This document shows, piece after piece, positions 34,564-44,137 of a stretch of 64,000 nt of DNA; the stretch's first letter is position 1; every line of letters begins with the position of its first letter. Location of the stretch: contig NZ_SNWR01000001.1 of the NCBI RefSeq assembly GCF_004362215.1, forward strand, positions 6,554,001-6,618,000. The letters are read 5' to 3'. The notes under the pieces are model-generated. The model was not told the origin of the DNA, did no database searches, and saw nothing but the letters and a program-made list of their open reading frames with translations. Both the position numbers and the translations under genes were made by a program. The DNA comes from Paractinoplanes brasiliensis. GTDB taxonomy: Bacteria; Actinomycetota; Actinomycetes; Mycobacteriales; Micromonosporaceae.

Positions 34564-36546
34564 GTGTTTCTCAAGAGAGCAAGCAAGTGCCTGGCCGTGG
34601 CCGTCGGGCTCACGCTGGCGTTACCCGGTGCGGCCGGGGCAGCGGAGAAAACCGGTGCGGAGAAAACCGGCACAGCTGTCAACGTGCAACAACAAGCAGC
34701 GGCGGCGGCCGGCACTGACTGGCTGCATGTCGAAGGCAATCAGATCGTCGACGCCGCGGGCAATCCGGTGTGGCTCACCGGCGTGAACTGGTTCGGCTTC
34801 AACGCTACGGAACGGGTCTTCCACGGGCTCTGGTCGGCGAACATCACGCAGGTCACCAAGTCGATGGCCGACCGCGGCATCAACATCGTGCGGGTGCCGA
34901 TCTCGACCCAGCTGCTGCTGGAATGGAAGGCCGGGCAGGCCACCGCGCCCAACGTCAACACGTACGCGAACCCGGAGCTCGAGGGCAAGAACAGCCTGCA
35001 GATCTTCGAGTACTGGATGAGCCTGTGCGAGACGTACGGGATCAAGGTCATGCTCGATGTGCACTCGGCCGAGGCCGACAACTCCGGGCACATCCACCCG
35101 GTCTGGTACAAGGGCACGGTCACGCCGGAGCTGTACTACCAGGCGTGGGAGTGGGCGGCGACGCGCTGGAAGAACAACGACACGCTGGTCGCGTTCGACC
35201 TCAAGAACGAGCCCCACGGTACGCCCAACGACCCCACCCGGGCGAAGTGGGACAACTCGACCGACGTCGACAACTGGAAGCACACCGCCGAAACGGCCGC
35301 GCGGCGCATCCTCGCCATCCACCCCGAGGTGCTCATCCTGGTCGAGGGCCAAGAGGTCTACCCGCGTGAGGGCAAGACCTGGAGCTCCCCGAACACCAAC
35401 CCCGACCTGTCCCCGAACTACTACTACAACTGGTGGGGCGGCAACCTGCGCGGCGTCAAGGACCACCCGATCAACCTGGGCGCGAACCAGGACCAACTCG
35501 TCTACAGTCCGCACGACTACGGACCTCTCGTCTTCAACCAGCCGTGGTTCGACAAGCCTTTCGACAAGACCACGCTGACCGACGACGTCTGGCGGCCGAA
35601 CTGGTTCTACATCCACGAGAACGGCACCGCGCCGCTGCTGATCGGCGAGTGGGGCGGCCGGCTCGGGCAGGACGCGCGGCAGGACAAGTGGATGACCGCG
35701 CTGCGTGACCTGATCGTCGAGCACAAACTGCACCAGACGTTCTGGGTGCTCAACCCGAACTCGGGCGACACCGGCGGCCTGCTGCTCGACGACTGGAAGA
35801 CCTGGGACGAGCAGAAGTACGCCCTGCTCAAGCCGGCCCTGTGGCAGCACAGCAGCAAGTTCGTGAGCCTCGACCACGAGGTTCCGCTGGGCGGATCGGG
35901 CAGCACCACCGGCATCAGTCTGGGCCAGCGTTACAACGGCGGCGGCAACGGGGGCGACACCACCGCGCCGAGCGCTCCCGGCCAACCGGCGGCAACCGGC
36001 GTTTCCGGTACGGGCGTGACGCTGACGTGGGCCGCGGCGACCGACAACGTGGGTGTGACCTCGTACGACGTCCTGCGCGGCAGCACCGTGATCGCCACCG
36101 TCTCGGGCACCTCGTACGCGGTCACGGGCCTGACCCCGTCGACGGCGTACACGTTCAGTGTCCGCGCCCGCGATGCGGCCGGTAACGTCTCGTCCGCCTC
36201 ACCGGCGCGCTCGGTCACGACCACGGCCGACAACACCGACCCGGGCGGCAACGGCGGCTGCGAGGCTGTCTACAAGACGACGACCTCGTGGAGCGGCGGT
36301 TTCCAGGCTGAGGTCACGGTACGCAACACCGGCGCCTCCGCAGGCACGCGCTGGACCGTGAACTGGACCTACCCGAGCGGCACCACCGTCGCCTCCCTCT
36401 GGAACGGCGTGCTGACAACCCCGGCCGTCACCGTCCGCAACGCCGACCACAACGGCGCCCTGGCCGCAGGCGCGAGCGCCACGTTCGGTTTCGTCGGCAG
36501 CGGCCCCGCCGCAACCCCGGCCCCGATCACCTGCACGCTCAGCTGA
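34564..36546 (+). CDS. Secreted GH5 endoglucanase with FnIII and C-terminal CBM2
   Basis: A 660-aa extracellular cellulase. A signal peptide ends near AAGAAEK (about 28). The GH5 barrel (about 50-395) has the catalytic acid/base E216 in DLKNEPHG and the nucleophile E362 in LLIGEWGG. A Gly-rich linker, an FnIII domain (about 470-555, TYTFSVRARDAAG-type) and a CBM2 (about 562-660, C-term TCTLS) follow. GGGAG precedes GTG 34564. The CebR box places it in the same predicted cellulose regulon as the hydrolase at 174-2201, which shares the FnIII-CBM2 tail architecture. Confidence 0.93.
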   Translation: MFLKRASKCLAVAVGLTLALPGAAGAAEKTGAEKTGTAVNVQQQAAAAAGTDWLHVEGNQIVDAAGNPVWLTGVNWFGFNATERVFHGLWSANITQVTKSMADRGINIVRVPISTQLLLEWKAGQATAPNVNTYANPELEGKNSLQIFEYWMSLCETYGIKVMLDVHSAEADNSGHIHPVWYKGTVTPELYYQAWEWAATRWKNNDTLVAFDLKNEPHGTPNDPTRAKWDNSTDVDNWKHTAETAARRILAIHPEVLILVEGQEVYPREGKTWSSPNTNPDLSPNYYYNWWGGNLRGVKDHPINLGANQDQLVYSPHDYGPLVFNQPWFDKPFDKTTLTDDVWRPNWFYIHENGTAPLLIGEWGGRLGQDARQDKWMTALRDLIVEHKLHQTFWVLNPNSGDTGGLLLDDWKTWDEQKYALLKPALWQHSSKFVSLDHEVPLGGSGSTTGISLGQRYNGGGNGGDTTAPSAPGQPAATGVSGTGVTLTWAAATDNVGVTSYDVLRGSTVIATVSGTSYAVTGLTPSTAYTFSVRARDAAGNVSSASPARSVTTTADNTDPGGNGGCEAVYKTTTSWSGGFQAEVTVRNTGASAGTRWTVNWTYPSGTTVASLWNGVLTTPAVTVRNADHNGALAAGASATFGFVGSGPAATPAPITCTLS

Positions 36547-36661
36547 CCAGGGTTTTCGGGCGTAACCACTTACGCACGTCGCCCGGGTGGGTTTCGCGTT
36601 CTGGACGCGCCAGCGGCCAGCGAAGCCCGCCCGGGCCCTCGGCGGGAGCGACGGTCTGTAA

Positions 36662-36739
36662 CCCCCACCCCGCTACGACATCTCGAAGTTGATCTTTAAT
36701 TGCAGGAGTGACGGCTTCCCCCACCCCGCTACGACATCT
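36662..36739. repeat. 22-bp direct repeat overlapping the histidine kinase 3' end
   Basis: CCCCCACCCCGCTACGACAT (plus CT) occurs at 36662-36683 and 36718-36739. The second copy contains the stop codon and last two codons of the minus-strand kinase gene; the first is a downstream duplicate of that end. Confidence 0.85.
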
Positions 36740-38534
36740 GCTTTTGACTTTCTGACTTTCTCTTGTGCTCTCCTGCCGGGACGGTGAACCAGAAGATGCT
36801 GCCGCCGCCGGGGTTGGGGTCGACGCCGACGCGGCCGTGATGCCGTTCGATGATGCGGTGCACGATGGCCAGCCCCAGCCCCGTGCCCGGGAAGTTCTCG
36901 CTCCCGCCGACCCGGGTGAACGCGTCGAACACCGACGCCCGGTCACGCTCCGGAATGCCGATGCCGTTGTCGCTCACCTCGCAGCGCCACCGCCCGTCGG
37001 ACACCAGGTGACTGTCGATCAGCACGTGCGGTTCGCGGTCGGGCGGCGTGTACTTGAGCGCGTTGCCGATCAGGTTGTCGAGCACCTGCCGCAGCAGCGT
37101 CGGATCGCCGTAGACCGTGGGCAGATCGCCGACCACGACCTCGCACGGCCGGTCGCAGGCTCGCTCGCGGGTGATCTCCTCGGCCAGCCGGTGCAGGTCG
37201 ACCGGCACGTGCGCCATCGAGCGGTTCTCGGCGGTGGCGTAGTCGAGCAGGTCGTCGATCAGCACCCGCATGTGGTCGGCGCCCTTGCGCAGCCGGGACA
37301 GGAAGTCACGCTGCATGTCGTCGAGCCGGTCGTACGCCTCCTCCTGCAGGAAGTCGGCGTAACCCATGATCCGCGCGAGCGGGCTGCGCAGGTCGTGCGC
37401 GACCACTCCGGCGAACCCGACCAGCTCCTTCTCGCGCTGCCGCAGCAGGTGCTCGACCTCTTCACGGCGGGCGATGTCGGTGCGCAGCGCGGCCGTGGCC
37501 TCGTCGACCTGGCGTAGCGCCCGGTTACGCGACGTCACGATGCTGCCGGTCAGCGCGACCAGCAGCGCCGTCAGCACGAGCCCGATCAGCCAGGCCGCCT
37601 CGTCGAGGCCCTGCTCACTGCCGACGAGCAGGCGGTCGGTGGCCTCCACCCGCAACTTCCAGGATCGCTGCGCCACGCGGACGGGGACCTCACGAGGCGG
37701 AACGTCCCGGTTCAGTGGGGTGCCGGTCTGCCACGTGGCCAGCGGCACGGCGACGCCGGTTCCGTCGTCGAGGAGCGTGACGGCCACCCGGTCACCGGCC
37801 GGCTCGGTCACGATCTCACTCAGGAAGTCTCCGCCGCGCACCCCGAGCACCAACCAGCCTCGGAACCGGCCGGTGTCCCCGGCCGCCGGTGACGTCGCGT
37901 AGATCGGGGCCACGAACACGAACGACGGCTGGCGGCGTTCGTGCGGCAGACTGCGGTCTTTCAGCAGCCGGTACGTGCGGCTGACGGTCACCCGGTGACC
38001 GGCTTCGGCAGAGTCCATCGCCTCGACGGCCTCGGCCGAGGCGGTCAGGTCAAGCCCCGCGGCCGACCCGGTTTCGTCCAGGGTCTTGTCGAGAACCGCG
38101 AACCGGTGCGGTCCGGGACCCCATGGGCGCAGGGTCAGCCCGTCGGCGCCGTGCCGCCGCCAATATGCCTGCAGGGCGGCGGGCTCGGAGGTGGGCACCA
38201 CCATCGCGAGCCCGGTGCCGCCCGGGAACCTCCGCCGGTCGACCGCGGCCGTGATCGCGGTGAACTCGGCCGCTTGGAGGGACGCCTGCGCGCCGACGGC
38301 CGCGGCCATGTCGATCAGCGAGGCCGAGTAGCGGCTGACCTCGGCGGAGATCGCCTGCGAGATCAGGGTGGTGCGCTGGCCGACGGCCCGGTCCAGCCTG
38401 TCCTGCTCGGCGTTGTGCAGCGCGACGGCTGCCAGGGCCGTCCCGGCCAGCCCGACGACCGCCACCAGTACGAGCGCCACCAGCGACCGGCGCGTTCCCG
38501 TCCGCCGGGCGCTCTGAACGGCGCTGGGGGTCAC
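36729..38534 (-). CDS. CHASE-domain sensor histidine kinase
   Basis: A 601-aa membrane kinase. A transmembrane helix (about 17-38) is followed by an extracytoplasmic CHASE ligand-binding domain (about 60-290), then a second helix (about 313-333). The cytoplasmic HisKA domain carries phospho-acceptor His380 in VVAHDLRSPLARI. The HATPase_c domain has N-box NLIGNALKYTP, G1 VSDNGIGIP and G2 GTGLGLAI. No response regulator gene is adjacent, so it is an orphan kinase here. I chose GTG 38534, just before the first helix; the frame is open further upstream but that would run into the divergent Ku promoter and gene. Confidence 0.87.
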   Translation of the reverse strand: MTPSAVQSARRTGTRRSLVALVLVAVVGLAGTALAAVALHNAEQDRLDRAVGQRTTLISQAISAEVSRYSASLIDMAAAVGAQASLQAAEFTAITAAVDRRRFPGGTGLAMVVPTSEPAALQAYWRRHGADGLTLRPWGPGPHRFAVLDKTLDETGSAAGLDLTASAEAVEAMDSAEAGHRVTVSRTYRLLKDRSLPHERRQPSFVFVAPIYATSPAAGDTGRFRGWLVLGVRGGDFLSEIVTEPAGDRVAVTLLDDGTGVAVPLATWQTGTPLNRDVPPREVPVRVAQRSWKLRVEATDRLLVGSEQGLDEAAWLIGLVLTALLVALTGSIVTSRNRALRQVDEATAALRTDIARREEVEHLLRQREKELVGFAGVVAHDLRSPLARIMGYADFLQEEAYDRLDDMQRDFLSRLRKGADHMRVLIDDLLDYATAENRSMAHVPVDLHRLAEEITRERACDRPCEVVVGDLPTVYGDPTLLRQVLDNLIGNALKYTPPDREPHVLIDSHLVSDGRWRCEVSDNGIGIPERDRASVFDAFTRVGGSENFPGTGLGLAIVHRIIERHHGRVGVDPNPGGGSIFWFTVPAGEHKRKSESQKQMS

Positions 38535-38645
38535 ATTTGCGAAAATACGCCCGATCCGCGGGGCTTCGCTCTGGTTCCGGGCGTTGGCCAGCTTGTTCTC
38601 AGACCTTTGCGTTTCCGCCGCGCCACCAGGGGTAACCGTGCGTAC

Positions 38646-39689
38646 ATGGCGAGACCGATCTGGACCGGAGCGATCACTTTCGGGTTGGTGTCCGTGCCCG
38701 TGGCCATGTACTCGGCCACGCACGACCACGAGGTCAGCTTCCACCAGTTCGAGAAGGGCACGTCCGACCGCATCCGGTACAAGCGGATCAACGAACGTAC
38801 GGGCAAAGAGGTCGACTACGACAACATCGTCAAGGGCGCCGACGTCGGCGACGGCGATTACGTGCTGCTCGACCAGGAAGAACTCGACTCGGTGGCGCCC
38901 GGCCGCTCCCGAAGCCTCGACATTCACCGTTTCGTCGAACTGGCCGACATCGACCCGCTGTACTACCAGAAGACGTACTGGCTCGGCCCCGGCAGCGAAG
39001 ACACCGCCAAGGTGTACGGGCTGCTGCGCGACGCGATGGCCGACAGCGGCCGCGCCGCCGTCGGCACACTGGTCATGCGCGGCAAGGAATACCTGACGAC
39101 CATCCGCGCCGAAGGCAAACTGCTCGTCCTGCAAACCATGTTCTTCGCCGACGAGGTGCGCGACCCGGCCGACCAGGTCGACTCGCTGCCGTCCCGCAAC
39201 AAGGCCAAGCCGGCCGAGATGCACATGGCCCAGCAGCTGATCGACTCGATGTCGGGCCCGTGGAAGCCGGCCGACTTCCGCGACACCTACACCGACCGCG
39301 TCAAGGACCTGGTCAAGGCCAAGGCCAAGGGCGAGAAGGTCAAAACAGCCGACCCGGCCCCGGAGCCGACCGCGGCGTCCGACCTGTTCGAGATCCTCCG
39401 CAAGAGCGTGGAAGCCGCTTCCCAGCGCCGGGCCACGTCGTCCTCGTCCACCTCGACGGCCAAGAAGTCGTCGGCCTCGTCAGCTTCGAGGAAGAAGTCG
39501 ACCGGCCCGGCGGCGAAGAAGTCGACCGGCCCGGCCGCGAAGAAGCCGACCGGCTCGGGATCGAAGAAGCTGGACGTTGCCGGCATGTCGAAGGCCGACC
39601 TGCTCAAACTGGCCCGCAAACTCGACGTGCCCGGCCGCTCGTCGATGTCCCGCCCCGAGCTGGAAAAAGCCGTCCGCAAGGCCGCCTGA
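38646..39689 (+). CDS. ku: Ku homodimer protein of non-homologous end joining
   Basis: A 347-aa DNA-end-binding protein. The Ku core begins MARPIWTGAITFGLVSVPV and spans about 1-255. A Lys/Ser/Ala/Gly-rich tail (repeat AKKSTGP) follows, then a C-terminal SAP/Rho-N-like helical domain (LDVAGMSKADLLKLARKLDV). Ku rings recruit LigD to double-strand breaks; LigD is not in this window. It is divergent from the kinase. Its TGA directly abuts the stop codon of the convergent next gene. Confidence 0.94.
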   Translation: MARPIWTGAITFGLVSVPVAMYSATHDHEVSFHQFEKGTSDRIRYKRINERTGKEVDYDNIVKGADVGDGDYVLLDQEELDSVAPGRSRSLDIHRFVELADIDPLYYQKTYWLGPGSEDTAKVYGLLRDAMADSGRAAVGTLVMRGKEYLTTIRAEGKLLVLQTMFFADEVRDPADQVDSLPSRNKAKPAEMHMAQQLIDSMSGPWKPADFRDTYTDRVKDLVKAKAKGEKVKTADPAPEPTAASDLFEILRKSVEAASQRRATSSSSTSTAKKSSASSASRKKSTGPAAKKSTGPAAKKPTGSGSKKLDVAGMSKADLLKLARKLDVPGRSSMSRPELEKAVRKAA

Positions 39690-40442
39690 TCAAACGCCCA
39701 GTGGTTCGGCCTTGGGTGCGGTGGTGCGTGTTTCGTAGGCGGTTGGTGGGCCGGACTGCTGCCAGCGGACGCCGATCACCGTGGCGCCGCGGAGGCGGGC
39801 GCCGGGGGCGTGGCCCTCGTAGGGTTCGACGAGCAGGGCGTCCAGGGTCTGGCGGGCGCCCGGCAGTGAACCCCGCAGGCTCACGGTCCGTAGTTCCCGG
39901 CCGAGCGTGATCGCTACGTCGCGTACACGCCGGTCTTGGTTGTGCGAGCCGGCGGTCAGGGCCGCGTCGATGCGGGTCCACAAGTGCCAGGAATCGTCGT
40001 CGAGCAGGAGGCGGGCCGCTCGATCGAGGGCCGAGCAGGTGATGTCGACGGCGGCTTCCTCGCCGAGCTCGGCCACCCATGACAGTTCCTCGGCGGCCGG
40101 CCGCGAGGACGGGGATTCGTGCAGCACGGTCGTGTAAAGCATGGCCAGGACGGTCTGCCGCCCGGGGCCGGAGTAAAGGACTCCGGCCGGCGTGAGCAAA
40201 CGGGGGAAACGGGCCGTCAGGTGGGCGGCCCGGCCCAGTGGCAGATCGACCGCGTCGCGGGTGTCGCGGACCCGGGAGTGGAAGCCGCGTTGTTCGCGCT
40301 CCGCGAACAGCAATTGACGATGTTCGTTGGCCAGCAGGCGCGCGGCGACCGAATAGGCCACTCCTAGCTGGGCGGCGAGTGCGCGAATGGCGCGGCGGCG
40401 GGCGCGGTCGGGCACGGGGTGGCGTCGCTTCGTTCCGGTCAT
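39690..40442 (-). CDS. Conserved hypothetical protein with HTH-like N-terminus
   Basis: A 250-aa Arg/Ala/Leu-rich protein. The N-terminal basic segment (ARRRAIRALAAQLGVAYSVA) resembles a short helix-turn-helix. The remainder is helical without a known motif. No membrane segment or signal. Stop codons of this gene and Ku are back to back with zero intergenic bases. Function unknown. Confidence 0.65.
   Translation of the reverse strand: MTGTKRRHPVPDRARRRAIRALAAQLGVAYSVAARLLANEHRQLLFAEREQRGFHSRVRDTRDAVDLPLGRAAHLTARFPRLLTPAGVLYSGPGRQTVLAMLYTTVLHESPSSRPAAEELSWVAELGEEAAVDITCSALDRAARLLLDDDSWHLWTRIDAALTAGSHNQDRRVRDVAITLGRELRTVSLRGSLPGARQTLDALLVEPYEGHAPGARLRGATVIGVRWQQSGPPTAYETRTTAPKAEPLGV
40292..40308. 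promoter_or_regulatory. Perfect palindrome resembling a ClgR box
   Basis: GTTCGCGCTCCGCGAAC fits the ClgR-type pattern GTTCGC-N5-GCG. ClgR activates clp genes in actinomycetes. It lies inside the coding sequence of the divergent gene, about 340 nt before the clpC-like start, which is far for an activator site, so it may be coincidental. Confidence 0.3.
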
Positions 40443-40644
40443 CGCTGTCCTCCCTGAAGGCCATCGTAGGGCGGCCGTTGTATGTTCAGGGGGCAGCGCG
40501 CCTGCACGAGCGGAGCGGGGCCACCCACGCGGGTCCCGTGTTCACGCCAAGAGGCTTGGACTCAGCGCATTCCACCCTTTTCCGATGACGCATGCGTCTG
40601 ACCGGGTGGGGTGCGTGGGGCCTCGCCGCGAGGACGTGAGTGTC

Positions 40645-42972
40645 GTGTTCGAACGATTCACCGACCGGGCCCGCCGAGTTGTCGTGCTGGCCCAGGAAGA
40701 AGCCCGTACGCTCAATCACCCCTGCATCGGCACCGAACATCTGCTGCTCGGCCTTCTCCGCGAGGGCGACGGCATCGCCGGTCAGGCCTTGCACGCCGTG
40801 GGAGTGACCGCGGAAACCGTCCGCGCGCAATTGGACACCGGTGATGCCGCGCCGGGGATGCACATTCCGTTCACGCCGCGCGCCAAGAAGGTGCTCGAAC
40901 TGGCCCTGCGGGAGGCCCTGCAACTCGGCCACAACTACATCGGCACCGAACACATCCTCCTGGGCCTGCTCCGCGAGGACGAAGGCGCCGCGATGCGCGT
41001 GATCAAGGCAAACCCCGCAGACGTACGCGACGTCGTGCTCACCTTGCTCCGAGGGGCCCCCGAAAAAGCCCCCGAAACAGCGCCCGGGAATTCGACGCTG
41101 CTTGACCAGTTCGGAGTCAACCTGACTCAGCGAGCGCGCGAGGGAAAACTGGACCCGGTGATCGGCCGCGACCGTGAGATCGAACGCCTCATGATCGTGC
41201 TGTCCTGCCGTACGAAGAACAATCCCGTCCTGCTGGGCGAGCCGGGAGTCGGCAAAACGGCGGTCGTCGACGGCCTCAGCCGGCGTATCGTCCGCGGCGA
41301 CGTCCCCGAGACGCTGCGCGGCAAGCAGGTCTACTCGCTCGACATGAGCTCGCTGGTGGCAGGTTCCCGCTATCGCGGCGACTTCGAGGAACGGCTCAAG
41401 AAGGTCGTCAAGGAGTGCCGGACCCGCGGCGACATCCTCCTGTTCATCGACGAGATCCACACCATCGTGGGCGCCGGCGCGGCCGAGGGCGCGATCGACG
41501 CGGCCAGCATCCTCAAACCCATGCTGGCCCGGGGCGAGCTGCAGACGATCGGCGCCACGACCACCACCGAATACCGTAAGTACTTCGAGAAGGATTCGGC
41601 GCTGGCCCGGCGCTTCCAGCCGGTGCGGGTCGACGAACCCACGTACGCGGAAGCCATCGAGGTCCTGAAAGGGCTGCGCGACAGTTACGAAGCGCACCAC
41701 GGGGTCACGTACACGGATGCCTCGCTGACCGCGGCGGTGACCCTGGCCGACCGTTACGTCCCCGACCGGTTCCTGCCCGACAAGGCGATCGACCTCATCG
41801 ACGAGGCCGGCGCGCGCGCCCGCATCGAGCAACTGACCGCGCCGGAACGCAACGCCAGGACCGTACGGTTGCGGCGGGCGAAAGAGGCCGCAATCGACGC
41901 GCAGGACTTCGAGCTGGCCGCACGGCTCCGCGACGACGAGAAAAGGGCCGCGGCCGAGAAGCTGGTCGAGGTCGACCAGGAACAGATCGCCGAGGTGCTG
42001 GCCACGTGGACCGGAATTCCGGTGCACAAACTGACCGAGGAGGAAACCACCCGGCTGCTGCACATGGAGGAGGAACTGCACCGCCGGGTCATCGGCCAGG
42101 ATGAGGCTGTGGCCGCGGTGTCGCGCGCGATCCGGCGTACGCGGGCCGGTTTGAAGGATCCCCGGCGGCCCTCCGGCTCGTTCATTTTCGCCGGGCCGTC
42201 GGGAGTCGGGAAGACGTCGCTGGCCCGGGCGCTGGCGGAATTCCTGTTCGGCTCGGACGACGCCTTGCTGCAGTTCGACATGTCGGAGTTCCACGACCAC
42301 TCCACGGTGTCCCGGCTCGTCGGCGCGCCACCCGGGTACGTCGGCTACGAAGAGGGCGGGCAACTGACCGAGAAGGTGCGCCGCAAGCCGTTCTCGGTGG
42401 TGCTGTTCGACGAGATCGAGAAGGCGCATGCCGACGTCTTCAACACGCTGCTGCAGATCCTCGAGGACGGCCGCCTCACCGACGGTCAGGGCCGGGTCGT
42501 CGACTTCAAGAACACCGTCATCATCATGACGACGAACCTGGGCACCCGGTCGTTCTCCGGCATCCCGCTCGGTTTCGGCGCGGCCGAACAGGCGCCGGGC
42601 CGGCAGGTTCGCGAGGCGCTGAAACAGCATTTCCGCCCCGAGTTCCTCAACCGCATCGACGACACGATCGTCTTCCCGCCGCTAGGGGAGCGGGAAATGC
42701 TCCAGATCGTCGACGTCATGATGGCCCGCGTCCAGGCCCAGCTGCGGAACAAGGACATCGTGCTCGAACTGACATCGGCGGCCCGCGAATATCTGGCCCG
42801 CAAAGGATTCGACCCGGCGATGGGCGCCCGCCCGCTGCGCCGAACGATTCAGCGCGAGATCGAGGACGCGCTGGCCGACCGGATCCTCTTCAACGAGCTA
42901 CGCCCAGGGCAACAGACAGTAGTCGACGTCGATGACGATGGGTTGAGATTCGGCGAGCGCCTGCCGGTGTGA
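40645..42972 (+). CDS. clpC: ClpC-type AAA+ ATPase (Clp chaperone subunit), possible paralogue
   Basis: A 775-aa unfoldase that feeds substrates to ClpP. Two Clp-N repeats (about 1-145, FERFTDRARRVVVLAQEEAR) are followed by AAA-1 with Walker A GEPGVGKT and Walker B LLFIDEIH. A UVR-like middle segment (DAQDFELAARLRDDEKR), AAA-2 (GPSGVGKTS, VVLFDEIEK) and a ClpB-D2-small domain complete it. The middle and C-terminal tail are shorter than in typical 840-850-aa actinobacterial ClpC, so I suspect a second copy. I chose GTG 40645 to match the conserved N-terminus; GTG 40636 is possible. No clpP is adjacent. Confidence 0.9.
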   Translation: MFERFTDRARRVVVLAQEEARTLNHPCIGTEHLLLGLLREGDGIAGQALHAVGVTAETVRAQLDTGDAAPGMHIPFTPRAKKVLELALREALQLGHNYIGTEHILLGLLREDEGAAMRVIKANPADVRDVVLTLLRGAPEKAPETAPGNSTLLDQFGVNLTQRAREGKLDPVIGRDREIERLMIVLSCRTKNNPVLLGEPGVGKTAVVDGLSRRIVRGDVPETLRGKQVYSLDMSSLVAGSRYRGDFEERLKKVVKECRTRGDILLFIDEIHTIVGAGAAEGAIDAASILKPMLARGELQTIGATTTTEYRKYFEKDSALARRFQPVRVDEPTYAEAIEVLKGLRDSYEAHHGVTYTDASLTAAVTLADRYVPDRFLPDKAIDLIDEAGARARIEQLTAPERNARTVRLRRAKEAAIDAQDFELAARLRDDEKRAAAEKLVEVDQEQIAEVLATWTGIPVHKLTEEETTRLLHMEEELHRRVIGQDEAVAAVSRAIRRTRAGLKDPRRPSGSFIFAGPSGVGKTSLARALAEFLFGSDDALLQFDMSEFHDHSTVSRLVGAPPGYVGYEEGGQLTEKVRRKPFSVVLFDEIEKAHADVFNTLLQILEDGRLTDGQGRVVDFKNTVIIMTTNLGTRSFSGIPLGFGAAEQAPGRQVREALKQHFRPEFLNRIDDTIVFPPLGEREMLQIVDVMMARVQAQLRNKDIVLELTSAAREYLARKGFDPAMGARPLRRTIQREIEDALADRILFNELRPGQQTVVDVDDDGLRFGERLPV

Positions 42973-43044
42973 CCCCGCGCCACGGCGTGTGACCGGGACC
43001 GCTGACGGGGCCGGGCCGCCGCTCGGCTCCGTTAACATCGGGGC

Positions 43045-43917
43045 ATGTCACAGCGGGTCGCGCTGGCGCTGGGGTCGGGAGGCGCCCGGGGTTATGCGCA
43101 CATCGGCGTGATCCAGGTGCTCGAGGAACGCGGCTTCGAGATCTGCTCGGTGGCCGGCACGTCGATGGGCGCCCTGGTCGGCGGTGTCTTCGCCGCGGGC
43201 CGGCTCAAGCCGTTCACCGAATGGGCGCTGGCCCTCAAACGGCCGGATGTGCTGCGCCTGATCGACCCCACCTGGTCCGGCGCCGGCGCGATGACGGCCG
43301 ACCGGCTGATCAACCACCTGAACAACTTCCTCACCGACGTCGAGATCGAGAACCTGCCGATCCCGTACACCGCCGTCGCCACCGACCTCACCGCCCGCCG
43401 CGAGGTCTGGTTCCAGAAAGGCCAGCTGCGCTCGGCGATCCGCGCCTCCATCGCCATCCCCGGCGTGATCACCCCCGTCGTCGTCAACGGCCGCCTCCTC
43501 GCCGACGGCGGCCTGCTCAACCCGGTCCCCATCGAGCCCACCGCCGCCGCGGGCGCCGACCTGACAGTCGCGGTCTCGCTGCAGGCGCCGCGCCCGGCCC
43601 ACGAGCCCGCCAGCCCCGTACGGGCCGCCGCCGCTCCCTCGTGGTCCCGCCTGCGCCAGGTGTTCGGCAGCCGCAGCGCCCGCGCCACCCCGGCCTCCCC
43701 GGTCCCCGACGACCTCCGCATCGGCGACGTGCTCGGCCTGTCCCTCGACGCGATGCAGGATTTGATCGCCCGCTACCGCATGGCCGGCCTTCCACCCGAC
43801 ATCCACATCACGGTCCCGGTCAGCGCCAGCGGCATCATGGACTTCCACAAAGCCGCCGAACTGACAGCTCTCGGCCGCGACCTGACCATCAAGGCCCTCG
43901 ACAACGCGGGTTACTGA
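43045..43917 (+). CDS. Patatin-like phospholipase (RssA family)
   Basis: A 290-aa serine lipase. The oxyanion-hole motif GSGGARGYAHIG is at the N-terminus. The nucleophile is Ser40 in GTSMG and the catalytic Asp lies in LADGGLLNP (about 154). No signal peptide, so it acts in the cytoplasm or at the inner membrane face. It resembles bacterial RssA/YchK-type proteins of unknown substrate. It is 72 nt after clpC but has its own likely promoter region. Confidence 0.9.
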   Translation: MSQRVALALGSGGARGYAHIGVIQVLEERGFEICSVAGTSMGALVGGVFAAGRLKPFTEWALALKRPDVLRLIDPTWSGAGAMTADRLINHLNNFLTDVEIENLPIPYTAVATDLTARREVWFQKGQLRSAIRASIAIPGVITPVVVNGRLLADGGLLNPVPIEPTAAAGADLTVAVSLQAPRPAHEPASPVRAAAAPSWSRLRQVFGSRSARATPASPVPDDLRIGDVLGLSLDAMQDLIARYRMAGLPPDIHITVPVSASGIMDFHKAAELTALGRDLTIKALDNAGY

Positions 43918-44137
43918 AGCCGACTTGATCGTGCGGGCGGCCCGCCTACGGGACAGGAAAGGTCATCGGGTCGTGGCGGCTGACGCTCAGGCGTACACCC
44001 ACCGCGGCACCACGCCTCAAGAAGCTTCACGAAGCGAGGCGAGCAGATGCCGGACGGTAAGTGTTCTCGGGTGAACGGTGACCCGCTCCGTCCGAAGGTC
44101 TCACGCTTTCCATATTCCGAAGTCCTACGGTTCGCTG

